From Tissierella sp032104385 (GTDB lineage: Bacteria > Bacillota > Clostridia > Tissierellales > Tissierellaceae): a DNA stretch of 64,000 nt. The DNA is taken from the NCBI RefSeq assembly GCF_032104385.1, contig NZ_DAMCHJ010000012.1, positions 1-64,000 of the forward strand, given 5' to 3'. The notes under the pieces are model-generated. The model saw only the letters and a program-made list of their open reading frames with translations, was not told the DNA's origin and did no database searches. Below, piece after piece: positions 28,016 to 37,280 of this stretch. Made by a program: the position numbers and the translations under genes. The number at the start of each line of letters is the position of its first letter. Position 1 is the stretch's first letter.

Positions 28016-29209
28016 ATGAAACTGGTTGTATTAGGTGGAGCAGGTTCTCAAGCACTTTATGGAATTAGAGATTTAATCAATCATGGTAGCATTTTCGACG
28101 AGGTAGTTATTTCATCTCGTAATCTTGAAAAAAACAAGAAAATTGTAGAAGAGCTAAATTCACCAATAATTAAAGCTGCAGAAGTTGATGTTTCTGACGA
28201 AGAAGCATTATACGAACTTATAAAGGATTGTGACGTAGTTGCTAACTGTACAGGTCCTTACCATATTCTTGCATATAAGATTATAGACACTACAATAAAG
28301 GCTGGCAAACACTATATTGACTTCTGTGACGATATCGAAGCATTCAACAAGATATTTGAATCAGACTTACCTAAGAAAGCTGAAGAAAAAGGACTTAGTA
28401 TGATAATGGGTCTTGGAGCAAGCCCAGGATTTTTATCAGTACTGGCATGTAGTGCAGAACAACGTTATTTTGATTCACTAAAGGAAGCTATATTCTATTT
28501 TGCATGTGATGAGAAAGAACCAGGTGGTCCTGCAGTGCTTGGTCATATGTTAGAATGTATACACAACGCGCCATATATTAAAGATGGAGAAAAATTTAAC
28601 GAACCTTCATTCCGTGAAGAATGGGATTTTGACTTTGGAGAACCTTATGGTGTTCGTAAAGTTACTAGAATAGGCCATCCTGAAGTATTTACATTCCCCA
28701 GATACTCACCAGAAATTCAAAACGTATCCATAAGATTTAGTCTTGAGCCATTCTCAGCATACGAAGGCTTTAGAGATCTTAGCTTAGCAGGTCTTACATC
28801 TGATCACAAACTTGATATCAATGGCAATCCTGTATCACCTCGTGACTTTGCACTAGCTGTATTATTAGCACAAAAGGCAAGTCAGCCAGTCATGACAAAA
28901 GAAGAACTTAAAGAATTTTTAAAAGGAGTTACTGCATGTGCAGCTACTGAACTCCATGGAAAAAAAGATGGTAAAGACATATCTTATATAGGAAGAGTAG
29001 CTGGAAACATGGCTCCACTTACAGCAATACCACTGATCATAGGTGCTGAAATGTTAGGTAAAGGTGAAATATCTAAAAAAGGTATAATGGTAGCTGAGGA
29101 AGCTATTGAAGATGCAGATAAATTTGTAAAGGAGACTATAAAGAGAATCCGTCAAGATGGCTTTGGATTTAAAGTTAGAGAAGAACTTACCCTTAGAGAA
29201 GAATATTAA
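28016..29209 (+). CDS. saccharopine dehydrogenase-like NAD(P)-dependent enzyme
   Basis: A 397-residue dehydrogenase with an N-terminal Rossmann domain (VVLGGAGSQALYGIRDL, then DVSDEEAL and DVVANCTGPYH) and the saccharopine/carboxynorspermidine dehydrogenase-type C-terminal domain starting near GLGASPGFL. It should form or split a secondary amine between an amino acid and a keto acid; the substrate is not visible. A perfect AAGGAGG and codons richer in G and C than its neighbours suggest high expression. It is divergent from the creatininase/NlpA importer operon. Confidence 0.82.
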   Translation: MKLVVLGGAGSQALYGIRDLINHGSIFDEVVISSRNLEKNKKIVEELNSPIIKAAEVDVSDEEALYELIKDCDVVANCTGPYHILAYKIIDTTIKAGKHYIDFCDDIEAFNKIFESDLPKKAEEKGLSMIMGLGASPGFLSVLACSAEQRYFDSLKEAIFYFACDEKEPGGPAVLGHMLECIHNAPYIKDGEKFNEPSFREEWDFDFGEPYGVRKVTRIGHPEVFTFPRYSPEIQNVSIRFSLEPFSAYEGFRDLSLAGLTSDHKLDINGNPVSPRDFALAVLLAQKASQPVMTKEELKEFLKGVTACAATELHGKKDGKDISYIGRVAGNMAPLTAIPLIIGAEMLGKGEISKKGIMVAEEAIEDADKFVKETIKRIRQDGFGFKVREELTLREEY

Positions 29210-29231
29210 AAAACAATATAGTATTTATTAT

Positions 29232-29275
29232 AAAACCTTATAAAAGCTATTTTTTTAGCTATTATAAGGTTTTTA
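29232..29275 (+). terminator. terminator of the dehydrogenase gene
   Basis: AAAACCTTATAAAAGCTA / TAGCTATTATAAGGTTTT stem followed by TATTTATT, 23 bp after the stop codon. Confidence 0.75.
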
Positions 29276-29353
29276 TTTATTATTTATTAAATTTGTAGAT
29301 TCTTTAAAATCTTAACTACATATCTATCTCTTAAATAATTATTTTTAGATAGT

Positions 29354-29995
29354 CTAAACTTCATGACAACAATTAATATTATTTTTATCCTTATTTAACT
29401 CGTCCATATAATAAATACTATCACATATTTTATTTAATATATTTTTTTCATGACTAACTACAACTATACCTATATCTCTTTTTTTACATATCTGTAATAA
29501 TTTATTCCAAATTTTTGCTTGAGTAATTCCATCTAGCATAGTAGTCATTTCATCTGCAATAATATACTTAGTATTAACATTTAATGAACGAACTATAGAA
29601 AACCTTTGTAATTCTCCACCTGATAGTTCAATAGGCCATCTATTCATCCATTCATGTTTTATTCCAAAATTATCTAATAACTCCTTATCTGGACTATAGC
29701 TTTCATTTATAATTCTTTCCATCTTCCATTTTGGGTTCATAGCTTTTTCAGGATGTTGCAGTATTAACTGTACTTTTTGAAAACCCTTATTTTGTTTTTT
29801 TTCCCCATCAATTAGTATTTCCCCTTCACAGGGCTGTACATAATTTGCTAATACTTTAGCAAAAGTTGTTTTGCCACATCCGCTATATCCAGATATACCC
29901 ACTACTTCTCCTGAATTAATAGTTAAATTTACATTTCTAAATATCCATTTATTCTTCTCATAATAAAAACCTAACTTTTTACATTCTAGTGACAT
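29354..29995 (-). CDS. Opp/Nik-type ABC transporter ATPase 2
   Basis: Short (213 aa) importer ATPase: Walker A GYSGCGKTTF, signature LSGGELQRFSIVRSL, Walker B YIIADEMTTMLD. It lacks the C-terminal oligopeptide-binding extension of OppF and ends NINCCHEV, with two cysteines and a histidine that could bind metal (inference). Its size fits the NikE/CntF class. It overlaps the preceding ATPase gene by 17 nt. Confidence 0.88.
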   Translation of the reverse strand: MSLECKKLGFYYEKNKWIFRNVNLTINSGEVVGISGYSGCGKTTFAKVLANYVQPCEGEILIDGEKKQNKGFQKVQLILQHPEKAMNPKWKMERIINESYSPDKELLDNFGIKHEWMNRWPIELSGGELQRFSIVRSLNVNTKYIIADEMTTMLDGITQAKIWNKLLQICKKRDIGIVVVSHEKNILNKICDSIYYMDELNKDKNNINCCHEV

Positions 29996-30788
29996 TAAAC
30001 TCCCCCATATCTATAAATTCATTTTCAGGTAATGATCTCCACAACAGTCTTGCATATTCGGTTTTTAGTTTACTACCATCCCCTTCAAAAGCTTCTGCCG
30101 AAGATGTTTCTATATTTTCTCCGTCTTTAAATATTGTTACATAATCACATATTTTAAGAGCAGAAATAATATCATGGGTAATTAGCATAACAGCCATACC
30201 ACTGTCTGCAAATTTCCTAAGTTGTAAAAGTATAGTATCTAAAACTTCAGGATGTATGCCAGGAGTCGGTTCATCAGCTATAACAAGCTGCACCCCTTCC
30301 CTTACACTGGTTGCAAATAAAACACGCCTAAGCATTCCCCCAGATAATTGAAAAGGATATAGATCTCCATGAGCTTTTTCCAAACCATAGCTTTGAAATA
30401 AATCTTCTTGAATATTTTTAGCTTTTTCTTTAGGTAATCCTATTCTAACTTGATCTTTAACCTTCATAAGTGGATCTAAATAGTTTATAGATTGTGGAAT
30501 AAAGGCAATCTCCTTACCTCTTAATTTCTCTATTAATCCTAAAGACATTTTCCTCCCTTTATAATACATCTCTCCCTCTATTGTTGCATTTCTAGGAAGA
30601 ATACCCATAATGGCATGGGCAAGCAAACTTTTACCAGAACCACTAGCCCCAACTACTGCTAATATTTCTCCTTTATTAATCTCAATATTTAAAGATTCTA
30701 CTGGAGTTATCTTTTGTATATTTATTCCCTTCGTATATTGACTAAAGGAAATACATAAATCTTTAACTTTTAATATGTTTTCACTCAT
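29979..30788 (-). CDS. Opp/Nik-type ABC transporter ATPase 1
   Basis: Importer ATPase of 269 residues: Walker A GASGSGKSLLA, signature QLSGGMLRRVLFATSV, Walker B LVIADEPTPGI. It is of the short NikD/CntD type and pairs with the second ATPase. AGGAGG precedes the ATG. Confidence 0.9.
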   Translation of the reverse strand: MSENILKVKDLCISFSQYTKGINIQKITPVESLNIEINKGEILAVVGASGSGKSLLAHAIMGILPRNATIEGEMYYKGRKMSLGLIEKLRGKEIAFIPQSINYLDPLMKVKDQVRIGLPKEKAKNIQEDLFQSYGLEKAHGDLYPFQLSGGMLRRVLFATSVREGVQLVIADEPTPGIHPEVLDTILLQLRKFADSGMAVMLITHDIISALKICDYVTIFKDGENIETSSAEAFEGDGSKLKTEYARLLWRSLPENEFIDMGEFNVTRM

Positions 30789-30797
30789 ATTTACCTC

Positions 30798-31619
30798 CTA
30801 TATATGACTCGTTTGGGGAGTTAATAGTGTACTCAATGATTCTCCAATATTATCAAAACTTTTTACTAATATAACAAGTAATAAACCTGGATATACAGCA
30901 AGCCACCAATCTCCAATTGATATATGCTTTACAGCTTCAGATAAAATTACTCCTATAGATGGAGTTTGCGCAGATAAACCAAATCCTAGAAAAGTCATGG
31001 AAGCCTCATGTAATATAGCATGAGGGAATAGTAATAAAAATCCTATCATAACTTGAGGAATTATAGCCGGTAAAATATGATTTCTAACAATAGACATTTT
31101 ACTTTTCCCAAAGTTTTGGGATATCTTTATATAGTCTAAATTTTTAATATTGTTTACTTCATTTCTAACTAATCTAGCCAATGTAGGCCAATGTGTTAAT
31201 GCTACTGCCACTATAACTCCTTTTGCACCTTTTCCTACAGCAAATGATATTAAAATCATAAATATCATATGTGGCATACCTATAAACATATCTATAAGCC
31301 ACAGTATTATAGAATCTATCTTTCTTCCACATGTAGCAGCAATAACTCCTAAAGTAATAGCAAATATAGCTCCTATTAAAGCTCCTGAAAATCCTACTAA
31401 CATAGAAAATCTTAAACCTTTGATAGTCCTTGTAAACATATCTCTTCCTAACCAATCAGTGCCAAAAATATGTTCACTATTTGGCGACAAACTTTTTTTT
31501 CTACTATTGGTCATTAATTTATCTTCACCTAAAGAAAATCCTAAGATTATGATAATAGAAATTATTAATATAGATAATATTATAGAGAATACTAGTTTTT
31601 TTCTTGAGTTTAATTTCAT
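30798..31619 (-). CDS. Opp/Nik-type ABC permease C
   Basis: DppC/NikC-type permease, 273 aa, with an N-terminal span, the HIFGTDWLGRDMFTRTIKG segment typical of the family, and the ATPase-contact loop around ISQNFGKSKMSIVRNHILPA. Its start overlaps the stop of the other permease by ATGA. Confidence 0.9.
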   Translation of the reverse strand: MKLNSRKKLVFSIILSILIISIIIILGFSLGEDKLMTNSRKKSLSPNSEHIFGTDWLGRDMFTRTIKGLRFSMLVGFSGALIGAIFAITLGVIAATCGRKIDSIILWLIDMFIGMPHMIFMILISFAVGKGAKGVIVAVALTHWPTLARLVRNEVNNIKNLDYIKISQNFGKSKMSIVRNHILPAIIPQVMIGFLLLFPHAILHEASMTFLGFGLSAQTPSIGVILSEAVKHISIGDWWLAVYPGLLLVILVKSFDNIGESLSTLLTPQTSHI

Positions 31620-32602
31620 GCCTGCTGTCCCTCCTGTTTCAAATATGGATTTATCCTTGAGTTTATAATATCTCCAATCATATTGCCAAAGAAAACAAAA
31701 ACAGCACTAATCATTATAATCCCTAATAGTAAAGGCATATCACTTTTTAATCCTGCTTCTGTCAATGTAGAACCTAATCCAGGATAAGAAAAGACTTGTT
31801 CAGCTAATATAGAACCTCCAAATAATTCTCCAAAGGATGCAAAATGAATAGTTATAGCTGGTACTATTGCATTTCTAAGAGCATGATTTTTAAATATTTG
31901 AAAGTCACTCTCTCCTCTTGCTTTAGCAAAAAGTACATATTCGTCATTTAGTACATCTATCATTTTTTCTCTAGTATGCAATACTACATTTGCAGTTCCT
32001 AAAACGCTCAATGTAAGGGCTGGCAATATAAGGTGATGTATCTTCTCCCATATGGTAACTTCACTTTTAATAACACCTATAGGAGCGGAAATCCCTATAG
32101 GAAACCATCTCAATTTTACAGAAAAAATCAATAGAAATATTAAACCAATCCAAAATGTCGGAACAGAAGCTTGTAAATACGCAAACCATTTTATTATCCT
32201 ATCTGATAACTTCCCTCTGTTAAAAGCAGCTATAGTACCTAGGGCTATCCCTATAATTCCTGAAAGGACCCAAGATACTCCCATTAATGCTGCTGAGGCC
32301 AATGCCTTTTCTTTTATAACTTCTATAACCAGTCTTTTATGTACTCTAGAAATCCCCATATTTCCAGAAAGAATACTTTTCAGCCAAGAAAAATATTGAC
32401 TAATTGGAGGTTTATTAAGTCCCCAATACTCTTCAATAGCTGCATATTGTTCCGGAGTCATAGACGTATCATAATCAACACTAGCCATTACTGGATCAAT
32501 GGGCGAACTTTTCATTAAAACAAAAGTCAATATAGAAAGACCTAAAAGAAGCGTAAGACCTCTTAACAATTTATGAAAAATAAACAAACTTCGTTTTTCC
32601 AA
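31616..32602 (-). CDS. Opp/Nik-type ABC permease B
   Basis: DppB/NikB-type permease, 328 aa, six predicted spans, ending in the family motif around YPGLGSTLTEAGLKSDMPLLLGI. The FAKARGESDFQIFKNHALRNA loop is the ATPase-contact EAA region. Start is TTG behind TTAGGAGGA. Confidence 0.9.
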   Translation of the reverse strand: MEKRSLFIFHKLLRGLTLLLGLSILTFVLMKSSPIDPVMASVDYDTSMTPEQYAAIEEYWGLNKPPISQYFSWLKSILSGNMGISRVHKRLVIEVIKEKALASAALMGVSWVLSGIIGIALGTIAAFNRGKLSDRIIKWFAYLQASVPTFWIGLIFLLIFSVKLRWFPIGISAPIGVIKSEVTIWEKIHHLILPALTLSVLGTANVVLHTREKMIDVLNDEYVLFAKARGESDFQIFKNHALRNAIVPAITIHFASFGELFGGSILAEQVFSYPGLGSTLTEAGLKSDMPLLLGIIMISAVFVFFGNMIGDIINSRINPYLKQEGQQA

Positions 32603-32629
32603 ATTTATTCCTCCTAACTATTATTTTAG

Positions 32630-32660
32630 AAAGGTGCCATATAATATATATGACACCTTA
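32630..32660 (-). terminator. hairpin between binding-protein and permease genes
   Basis: Minus strand AAGGTGTCATATA / TATATGGCACCTT stem just after the binding-protein stop codon, without a strong U tract. Such hairpins often protect the upstream mRNA or attenuate, giving more binding protein than permease. Confidence 0.5.
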
Positions 32661-32670
32661 AAATCTACCT

Positions 32671-34305
32671 TTAGTCCTCTTCCCAAGTCCACTCATATAT
32701 ATTGTGAAGCAAAGACCAATCATGTCCATGACTGTGTATAGGTTGGTTCCCAACATTTAATCTTTTATCTCCTAAGTAAGTATGGTTAAACCTAACTAAC
32801 CAACAATTTGGTATATCTCCCAATGTACTAGCACCAGCCTCCCCATCCCATTGAGCTAATTTCCAATATTTATTTGCTTCATCTAGATCTGTAGCAGTCA
32901 TGGCTTTATTCATATATTCCATAACCTTAGGATTATCATAAAAAGTTATATTAGCCCAACCATAGCCCGCTCTTTCTGGACTATGAGACTCATAGAATTG
33001 ATTTGGGTGATGTCTTCCACCAGCATATAAAAGAGCCACTTCATGAGATTTTGTCACCATCTCATCCCAATTACTTCCAACTAATTTAATATCTATTCCC
33101 AAATTCTTAGCCTGTTCTGAAGCTGCAATAGCCACATTGGTTCTTAACTTATCATTTGTAGGATAATATAATTCAAATTCTGATCTAATACCATCTCTTT
33201 CACGTATTTTATCTTTTCCTTCTTTCCATCCTGCTTCATCCAGTAACTTTTTAGCCTCCTCAACTCTCCCATCTTCAATAGCTGTTTCTGGATTCCACCA
33301 TGGCATCCCATCTATAACTGAATAAGCTGGCTTTCCATGTCCATTTAGAACAGTATCTACAATCTCTTGTCTATTAAGACCTATATTCAATGCTTTTCTT
33401 ATAATTGGATCACTTGTAACTTCATTCCCTACAGGATATCCATCTGGTGATTCGATTTTACCAGGCTTAACATAAGGTAAAGATAATCCTCTAACGTCAT
33501 TGGATTCAAACTCGAATAGTTTCCAACCTGGTAGCTCTTCATCAGCAAATTCAGGAATAGCATATATAATGTCTACTTTCCCTGCCTTAGCTGCAGCAAG
33601 AGCAGTGTTTTCATCTAAACAAACCCAAGTCCACTTTTTAAAATATGGTTCTTCTCCATGCCAGTACGGATTAACCTCAAAAATAGCTTGCTCATCTTTA
33701 TCGTATTGTGTCACCATATATGGCCCTGAACCTATAGGGTTTTGAGAGTAATTGTCGTTATAGTGGTTCTTAGGTACTATGGGAACTTCTGTAAGTTGTG
33801 CCCAAAACGTAGAGCGTGGCTCATTTAAATATATTTCCACTTTGTTTTCTTCAGGAATTTCTATTTTATCAATAAACCCTAAATCCCAGTGCTGACCATA
33901 TTCTTTTAACATATCATAGGAAAATTTAACATCTTCTGCAGTTACTAACTCTCCATTAGAGAACTTAAAATTATCATGAAGATCAAAGCTCCATATCTTT
34001 CCATCCTCTGAAATACTATAATCTTTAGCTAAATCTCCGACTATATCTAAATCAGCAGTTTTCATAAGTAATGTGCTATGTATAATATGTGCCTCATTAT
34101 ACATTCCCCATCTTTGTTTTGGGTCAAATTCATGAGGTATCCTTTCTCCCATAGAGACAATTAATTCATCCTTCTTTAAATTAGACTCTGTTTCTTTATT
34201 TTCACCTATGTCTTTATTAGATACCTTCTTGCTTTGACAAGCTACAAGACTTCCAATAACAACAAGGCATAAAAATATTAATATACCTTTTTTATGTTTT
34301 TTCAT
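32671..34305 (-). CDS. family 5 substrate-binding lipoprotein of an Opp/Nik/Cnt-type importer
   Basis: A 544-residue SBP_bac_5 lipoprotein: signal with lipobox VAC near residue 23, a Lys/Glu linker, then the family core with DFKFSNGELVTAEDVKFSYD-like residues and NPIGSGPYMV. The YSVIDGMPWWNPE segment resembles nickel/metallophore binders such as CntA more than peptide binders (inference by eye). It is the first gene under a Fur-box promoter, which also favours metal-related uptake. Confidence 0.83.
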   Translation of the reverse strand: MKKHKKGILIFLCLVVIGSLVACQSKKVSNKDIGENKETESNLKKDELIVSMGERIPHEFDPKQRWGMYNEAHIIHSTLLMKTADLDIVGDLAKDYSISEDGKIWSFDLHDNFKFSNGELVTAEDVKFSYDMLKEYGQHWDLGFIDKIEIPEENKVEIYLNEPRSTFWAQLTEVPIVPKNHYNDNYSQNPIGSGPYMVTQYDKDEQAIFEVNPYWHGEEPYFKKWTWVCLDENTALAAAKAGKVDIIYAIPEFADEELPGWKLFEFESNDVRGLSLPYVKPGKIESPDGYPVGNEVTSDPIIRKALNIGLNRQEIVDTVLNGHGKPAYSVIDGMPWWNPETAIEDGRVEEAKKLLDEAGWKEGKDKIRERDGIRSEFELYYPTNDKLRTNVAIAASEQAKNLGIDIKLVGSNWDEMVTKSHEVALLYAGGRHHPNQFYESHSPERAGYGWANITFYDNPKVMEYMNKAMTATDLDEANKYWKLAQWDGEAGASTLGDIPNCWLVRFNHTYLGDKRLNVGNQPIHSHGHDWSLLHNIYEWTWEED

Positions 34306-34500
34306 TCAAATCCATCCTTTCTATTTATTAAATATTTTTATAAGTTGATATGGTGTATTTTACAAGATAACCTGTAATTCATTAACATGTAACCATATAA
34401 GTAAATTATCTTTCCATTTATCCCCTCCTATAAAGCAAATTGCCTATTTTATATGCTATTTTTTAAATAAAAAACTAAATTTAATTAATAACCTAAGTCT
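34306..34500 (-). other. untranslated leader of the Fur-controlled importer
   Basis: AT-rich 195-nt leader with no recognisable riboswitch. It contains one strong ribosome site, AGGAGGGGATAA, followed by a three-codon frame ATG GAA AGA TAA, about 130 nt before the true gene. No other structure stands out. Confidence 0.5.
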
Positions 34501-34507
34501 AAAGATA

Positions 34508-34536
34508 ATTATATTGATAATGATTATCAATATCAA
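34508..34536 (-). promoter_or_regulatory. promoter with Fur box across its spacer
   Basis: Minus strand TTGATA (34531-34536), 17 bp, TATAAT (34508-34513). The spacer is occupied by a perfect 23-bp palindrome at 34511-34533 containing GATAATGATTATCAATATC, which matches 17 of 19 positions of the classical Fur box. Iron-loaded Fur (or a close relative) bound here would block RNA polymerase. The leader to the binding-protein start is about 195 nt. Confidence 0.85.
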
Positions 34537-34650
34537 CTCCAAAAAATAGTTTTCCTGCTCCAATAATTAAAAACTTCTAATATTTTTAACTATATTTCTA
34601 ATATTAAATTGACTCTAAAAAATATCATATATTTTTCTATTGAACAATAT

Positions 34651-34693
34651 AAAACCTGGTAGTCGCTATTTCTTCTAGCTACTACCAGGTTTT
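34651..34693 (-). terminator. terminator after the HAAS/PadR operon
   Basis: AAAACCTGGTAGT / ACTACCAGGTTTT, perfect 13-bp stem with A/T ends usable on both strands. It separates the HAAS gene from the Fur-controlled operon. Confidence 0.75.
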
Positions 34694-34790
34694 ACTTATC
34701 ACTTCCTTTGAACTTTTATAGGATGATCTCAAATTATAATATGCATTCTTTTAAAGGTTTTAAGTATTTATATTATTTAGGGCCTTTTTA

Positions 34791-35471
34791 TTAATTTTTT
34801 TCATTCATATATTTATTTAACCTATAAGTCAATATAACACTTCCAGCTACAATTAAAATATAGTTTAATATAGATACTTCAATACAATCTTCTAAAAAAC
34901 CAAAATATTCTAAAACACTGGATATTATTAAAGATAAAATTAAAGTAGTAATAATTACTAAAATTAAATATATAATTTTTTTATATTTAATTTTAGCTTT
35001 AATATATCTAGACTTTAATAAACCTATATCTAAAATTATTATTATTGGATTTATAAAGCTTTCTACCTTTAATGAAATCATTCCCGATTCTATTTTAGGA
35101 AACTTCCCTAATCCTAAAACACTCATAATACCATTTAAAATAAATATTACAGTAAAAACAGTTAAAGTGTTTAAAGCTAAATTTAAAAATCTACTAATAA
35201 AGGTAGTCTCTCCTAAAGAATCCTTAGCCATATCAATAAAAGTATAAATATCTCCTGATAAAACTTCTTTTGGGTCTTTATCATTATTCTGTGCATCATT
35301 TAAAATTTCTATAATATCTCCTAATATCATAGTTTTATTCTTTCCTGCAATCCCTAGACTATTTATATAAGTAACTCCATTAATTAATGTATCCCAATAT
35401 ATTCCTTCTAAATTTGCAAAATCATCTTCCAGTTGTTTTACTATTTCTTTTTTAAATTGATTTTTATTCAT
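34791..35471 (-). CDS. HAAS/DUF1700-like membrane protein
   Basis: Membrane protein next to a PadR regulator. The N-terminal 100 residues form a helical HAAS-like domain (KEIVKQLEDDFANLEGIYWDT and the later KDPKEVLSGDIYTFIDMAKDSL), followed by four predicted spans. Proteins of this kind are usually partners of PadR regulators in envelope-stress or export responses. The ATG at 35471 is chosen over 35489 because it follows GAGGTG and the PadR stop codon. Confidence 0.7.
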   Translation of the reverse strand: MNKNQFKKEIVKQLEDDFANLEGIYWDTLINGVTYINSLGIAGKNKTMILGDIIEILNDAQNNDKDPKEVLSGDIYTFIDMAKDSLGETTFISRFLNLALNTLTVFTVIFILNGIMSVLGLGKFPKIESGMISLKVESFINPIIIILDIGLLKSRYIKAKIKYKKIIYLILVIITTLILSLIISSVLEYFGFLEDCIEVSILNYILIVAGSVILTYRLNKYMNEKN

Positions 35472-35478
35472 ATATACT

Positions 35479-35799
35479 TTACACCTCAATGTCCATAATC
35501 TTGTCTACTATATTTTCTAAAATAGACCACTCATCTTTAAACCTTTCAATCTCCTTTAAACCCTCATCTGTAATACTTAAATACTTTCTAACAGGATCTA
35601 TATCTAAAGCTCTTCTTTCAGATTTTAAAAATCTCTTTTTCTCAAGTCTTAAAAGTATTGGATAAACTGTACCTTCTTGAATCTCTAAACCTAAATCATT
35701 TAATTTTTGAACTATCAAATACCCATAAGTTTCTTTACAAGAAACTATTTTTAAAATACAGGAATCCAGAGCTCCTTTTAAAAGTTGACTAGATATCAT
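35479..35799 (-). CDS. PadR-family transcriptional regulator
   Basis: Winged-helix repressor of the PadR type: LKGALDSCILKIVSCKETYGYLIVQKL and EGTVYPILLRLEKKRFL are diagnostic. The ATG at 35799 follows GTAGGTGAAGAG; longer forms would start upstream of the predicted transcript start, so they are rejected. The product is 106 residues. It likely represses its own promoter. Confidence 0.88.
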   Translation of the reverse strand: MISSQLLKGALDSCILKIVSCKETYGYLIVQKLNDLGLEIQEGTVYPILLRLEKKRFLKSERRALDIDPVRKYLSITDEGLKEIERFKDEWSILENIVDKIMDIEV

Positions 35800-35835
35800 C
35801 TCTTCACCTACTTTACATTGTTTAGCAGCGACTGC

Positions 35836-35864
35836 ATTGTAATACACAGTAGTGCTTTTGTCAA
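35836..35864 (-). promoter_or_regulatory. promoter of the PadR operon
   Basis: Minus strand TTGACA (35859-35864), 17 bp, TACAAT (35836-35841). ACTGTGTATTACAATGCAGT around the -10 box is an imperfect inverted repeat and a plausible PadR site. Confidence 0.75.
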
Positions 35865-36096
35865 CAAAATATAATATTATCTTCTTCTAATTTTTACAGT
35901 TTACCAAAGTAATATTGCTTTTTCTTGTTTCTTCAGTAATTATCATTTCATTGATATATACTATAAAATTCCTATAAAAAAATACCCCTTAGTAAATAAT
36001 CTAATTTAAAATTAATTAGACTGTCTACTTTGGAAGTATCATATCATAGATTTATCCGTATTAACTTTTAAAAATTAATTTTATCTTGCAACTAAT

Positions 36097-36891
36097 TTAT
36101 TCCCTATTGCCTCTATCCATATATTTTATTATTATAAATATCAATATGACAGCAATTATGGAATATATAATATGATTCATACTATCAATTACCCTAGCCA
36201 CCTGGGATATTAACCTGTGTTTATTTAAATCAAAAACACTGGACAGATCAATAATAAAATTATATGCAAAATGAACATATATACCTGCTAAAATAGAACC
36301 TGTAACTAAAACTATATTTGTAAAAATAATTCCTAGTAAAAATGTATAAAATAATTGTTCCATATTTTGATGGAATATACCAAACAATAAAGCATTTAGT
36401 AAAATTATAATATAACTTTTCCAACCAAATACCTCTGAGAAGCGAAGTATACTCCCTCTGAAAAGCGTTTCTTCGCATATTGCTGGAAATATAGATGTAA
36501 AAAATATATTATAGAAGAATACTCCAGTAGCCCAAGCCAAACCATTATACATCTCAGGTTTAAAAATAATATCGTCTTGTAAATCACTATTAAAAAACAA
36601 ACAGGATATATCTGCTACAACATTGGTTATTAAGGGAAGTAAAAATACAATAATTGTTATAAGCAACATATTTTTAGTGCTGACTTTTCTCAATCTATAA
36701 AATTCCTTTATAGTTGTCCCAGTTTTTTTTATATAAATTCTTGAAATAAGAATTGTTGGAATGAAAATTAACAAAGGTTGCTCTAAAAAACTAAAAATTA
36801 TATTATCACTATAAACCAAAAAAGGAAGTATTAAAATTACCATATACAGAAAAATTAGCATACTAACTGATAACTGTTTTTTATTTTCCAT
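36097..36891 (-). CDS. CPBP-family intramembrane metalloprotease
   Basis: Multi-span protein (264 aa, about seven hydrophobic segments) of the CPBP/CAAX-protease-like family. The motifs are in order: EETLFRG (EExxxR), FGIFHQN (FxxxH) and HFAYNF (HxxxN-like), which form the metal active site in the membrane. Bacterial members are often linked to bacteriocin immunity or signalling; no bacteriocin gene is adjacent here. Confidence 0.87.
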   Translation of the reverse strand: MENKKQLSVSMLIFLYMVILILPFLVYSDNIIFSFLEQPLLIFIPTILISRIYIKKTGTTIKEFYRLRKVSTKNMLLITIIVFLLPLITNVVADISCLFFNSDLQDDIIFKPEMYNGLAWATGVFFYNIFFTSIFPAICEETLFRGSILRFSEVFGWKSYIIILLNALLFGIFHQNMEQLFYTFLLGIIFTNIVLVTGSILAGIYVHFAYNFIIDLSSVFDLNKHRLISQVARVIDSMNHIIYSIIAVILIFIIIKYMDRGNRE

Positions 36892-37188
36892 TCTCTCTCC
36901 TTATCTAACATTTTATAATTCTAAAAATATGTAAATATTTATCTAGGGTTTTGAGCACAGAAGTGTTACATATTAAACCCTATCCAATATCATTATAATT
37001 CATAGAATATATTTTATTTAAAACTTTATATAATACAATTGTTGTTTATTTGAATTTATATTTTCATTACATCTTTAAATTAAATAAGCTATTTTTCAAA
37101 TTTTTAACAATTATAACATATCACAGAGTTTAAATCTATATATATATTAAATTAATTAGCTTATTGTGATTAACAATGTTTAGATATA
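36892..37188. other. intergenic region without a recognisable feature
   Basis: AT-rich spacer upstream of the CPBP gene. Beyond scattered TA-rich stretches I see no gene, RNA or clear promoter pair in it. Confidence 0.5.
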
Positions 37189-37263
37189 TTAGATTGTAAA
37201 CCTAACTGGAATACTTAAAATCTGTCCGTTTCTCTTTTTTAATATTATGTCATACATATTCAT
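37189..37263 (-). pseudogene. 5' stub of a pyrimidine-nucleoside phosphorylase gene
   Basis: Minus strand AAGGTGGCAAGATA then ATG opens MNMYDIILKKRNGQIL, which closely resembles the start of Firmicute pyrimidine-nucleoside phosphorylase (MRMxDIIxKKxxGxxL). The similarity stops after about 16 residues and a stop codon follows at 24. It lies just after the nucleoside-uptake operon with cdd, where such a gene is expected, so it is probably the remnant of a deleted pdp/deoA gene. Confidence 0.55.
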
Positions 37264-37280
37264 TATCTTGCCACCTTATT

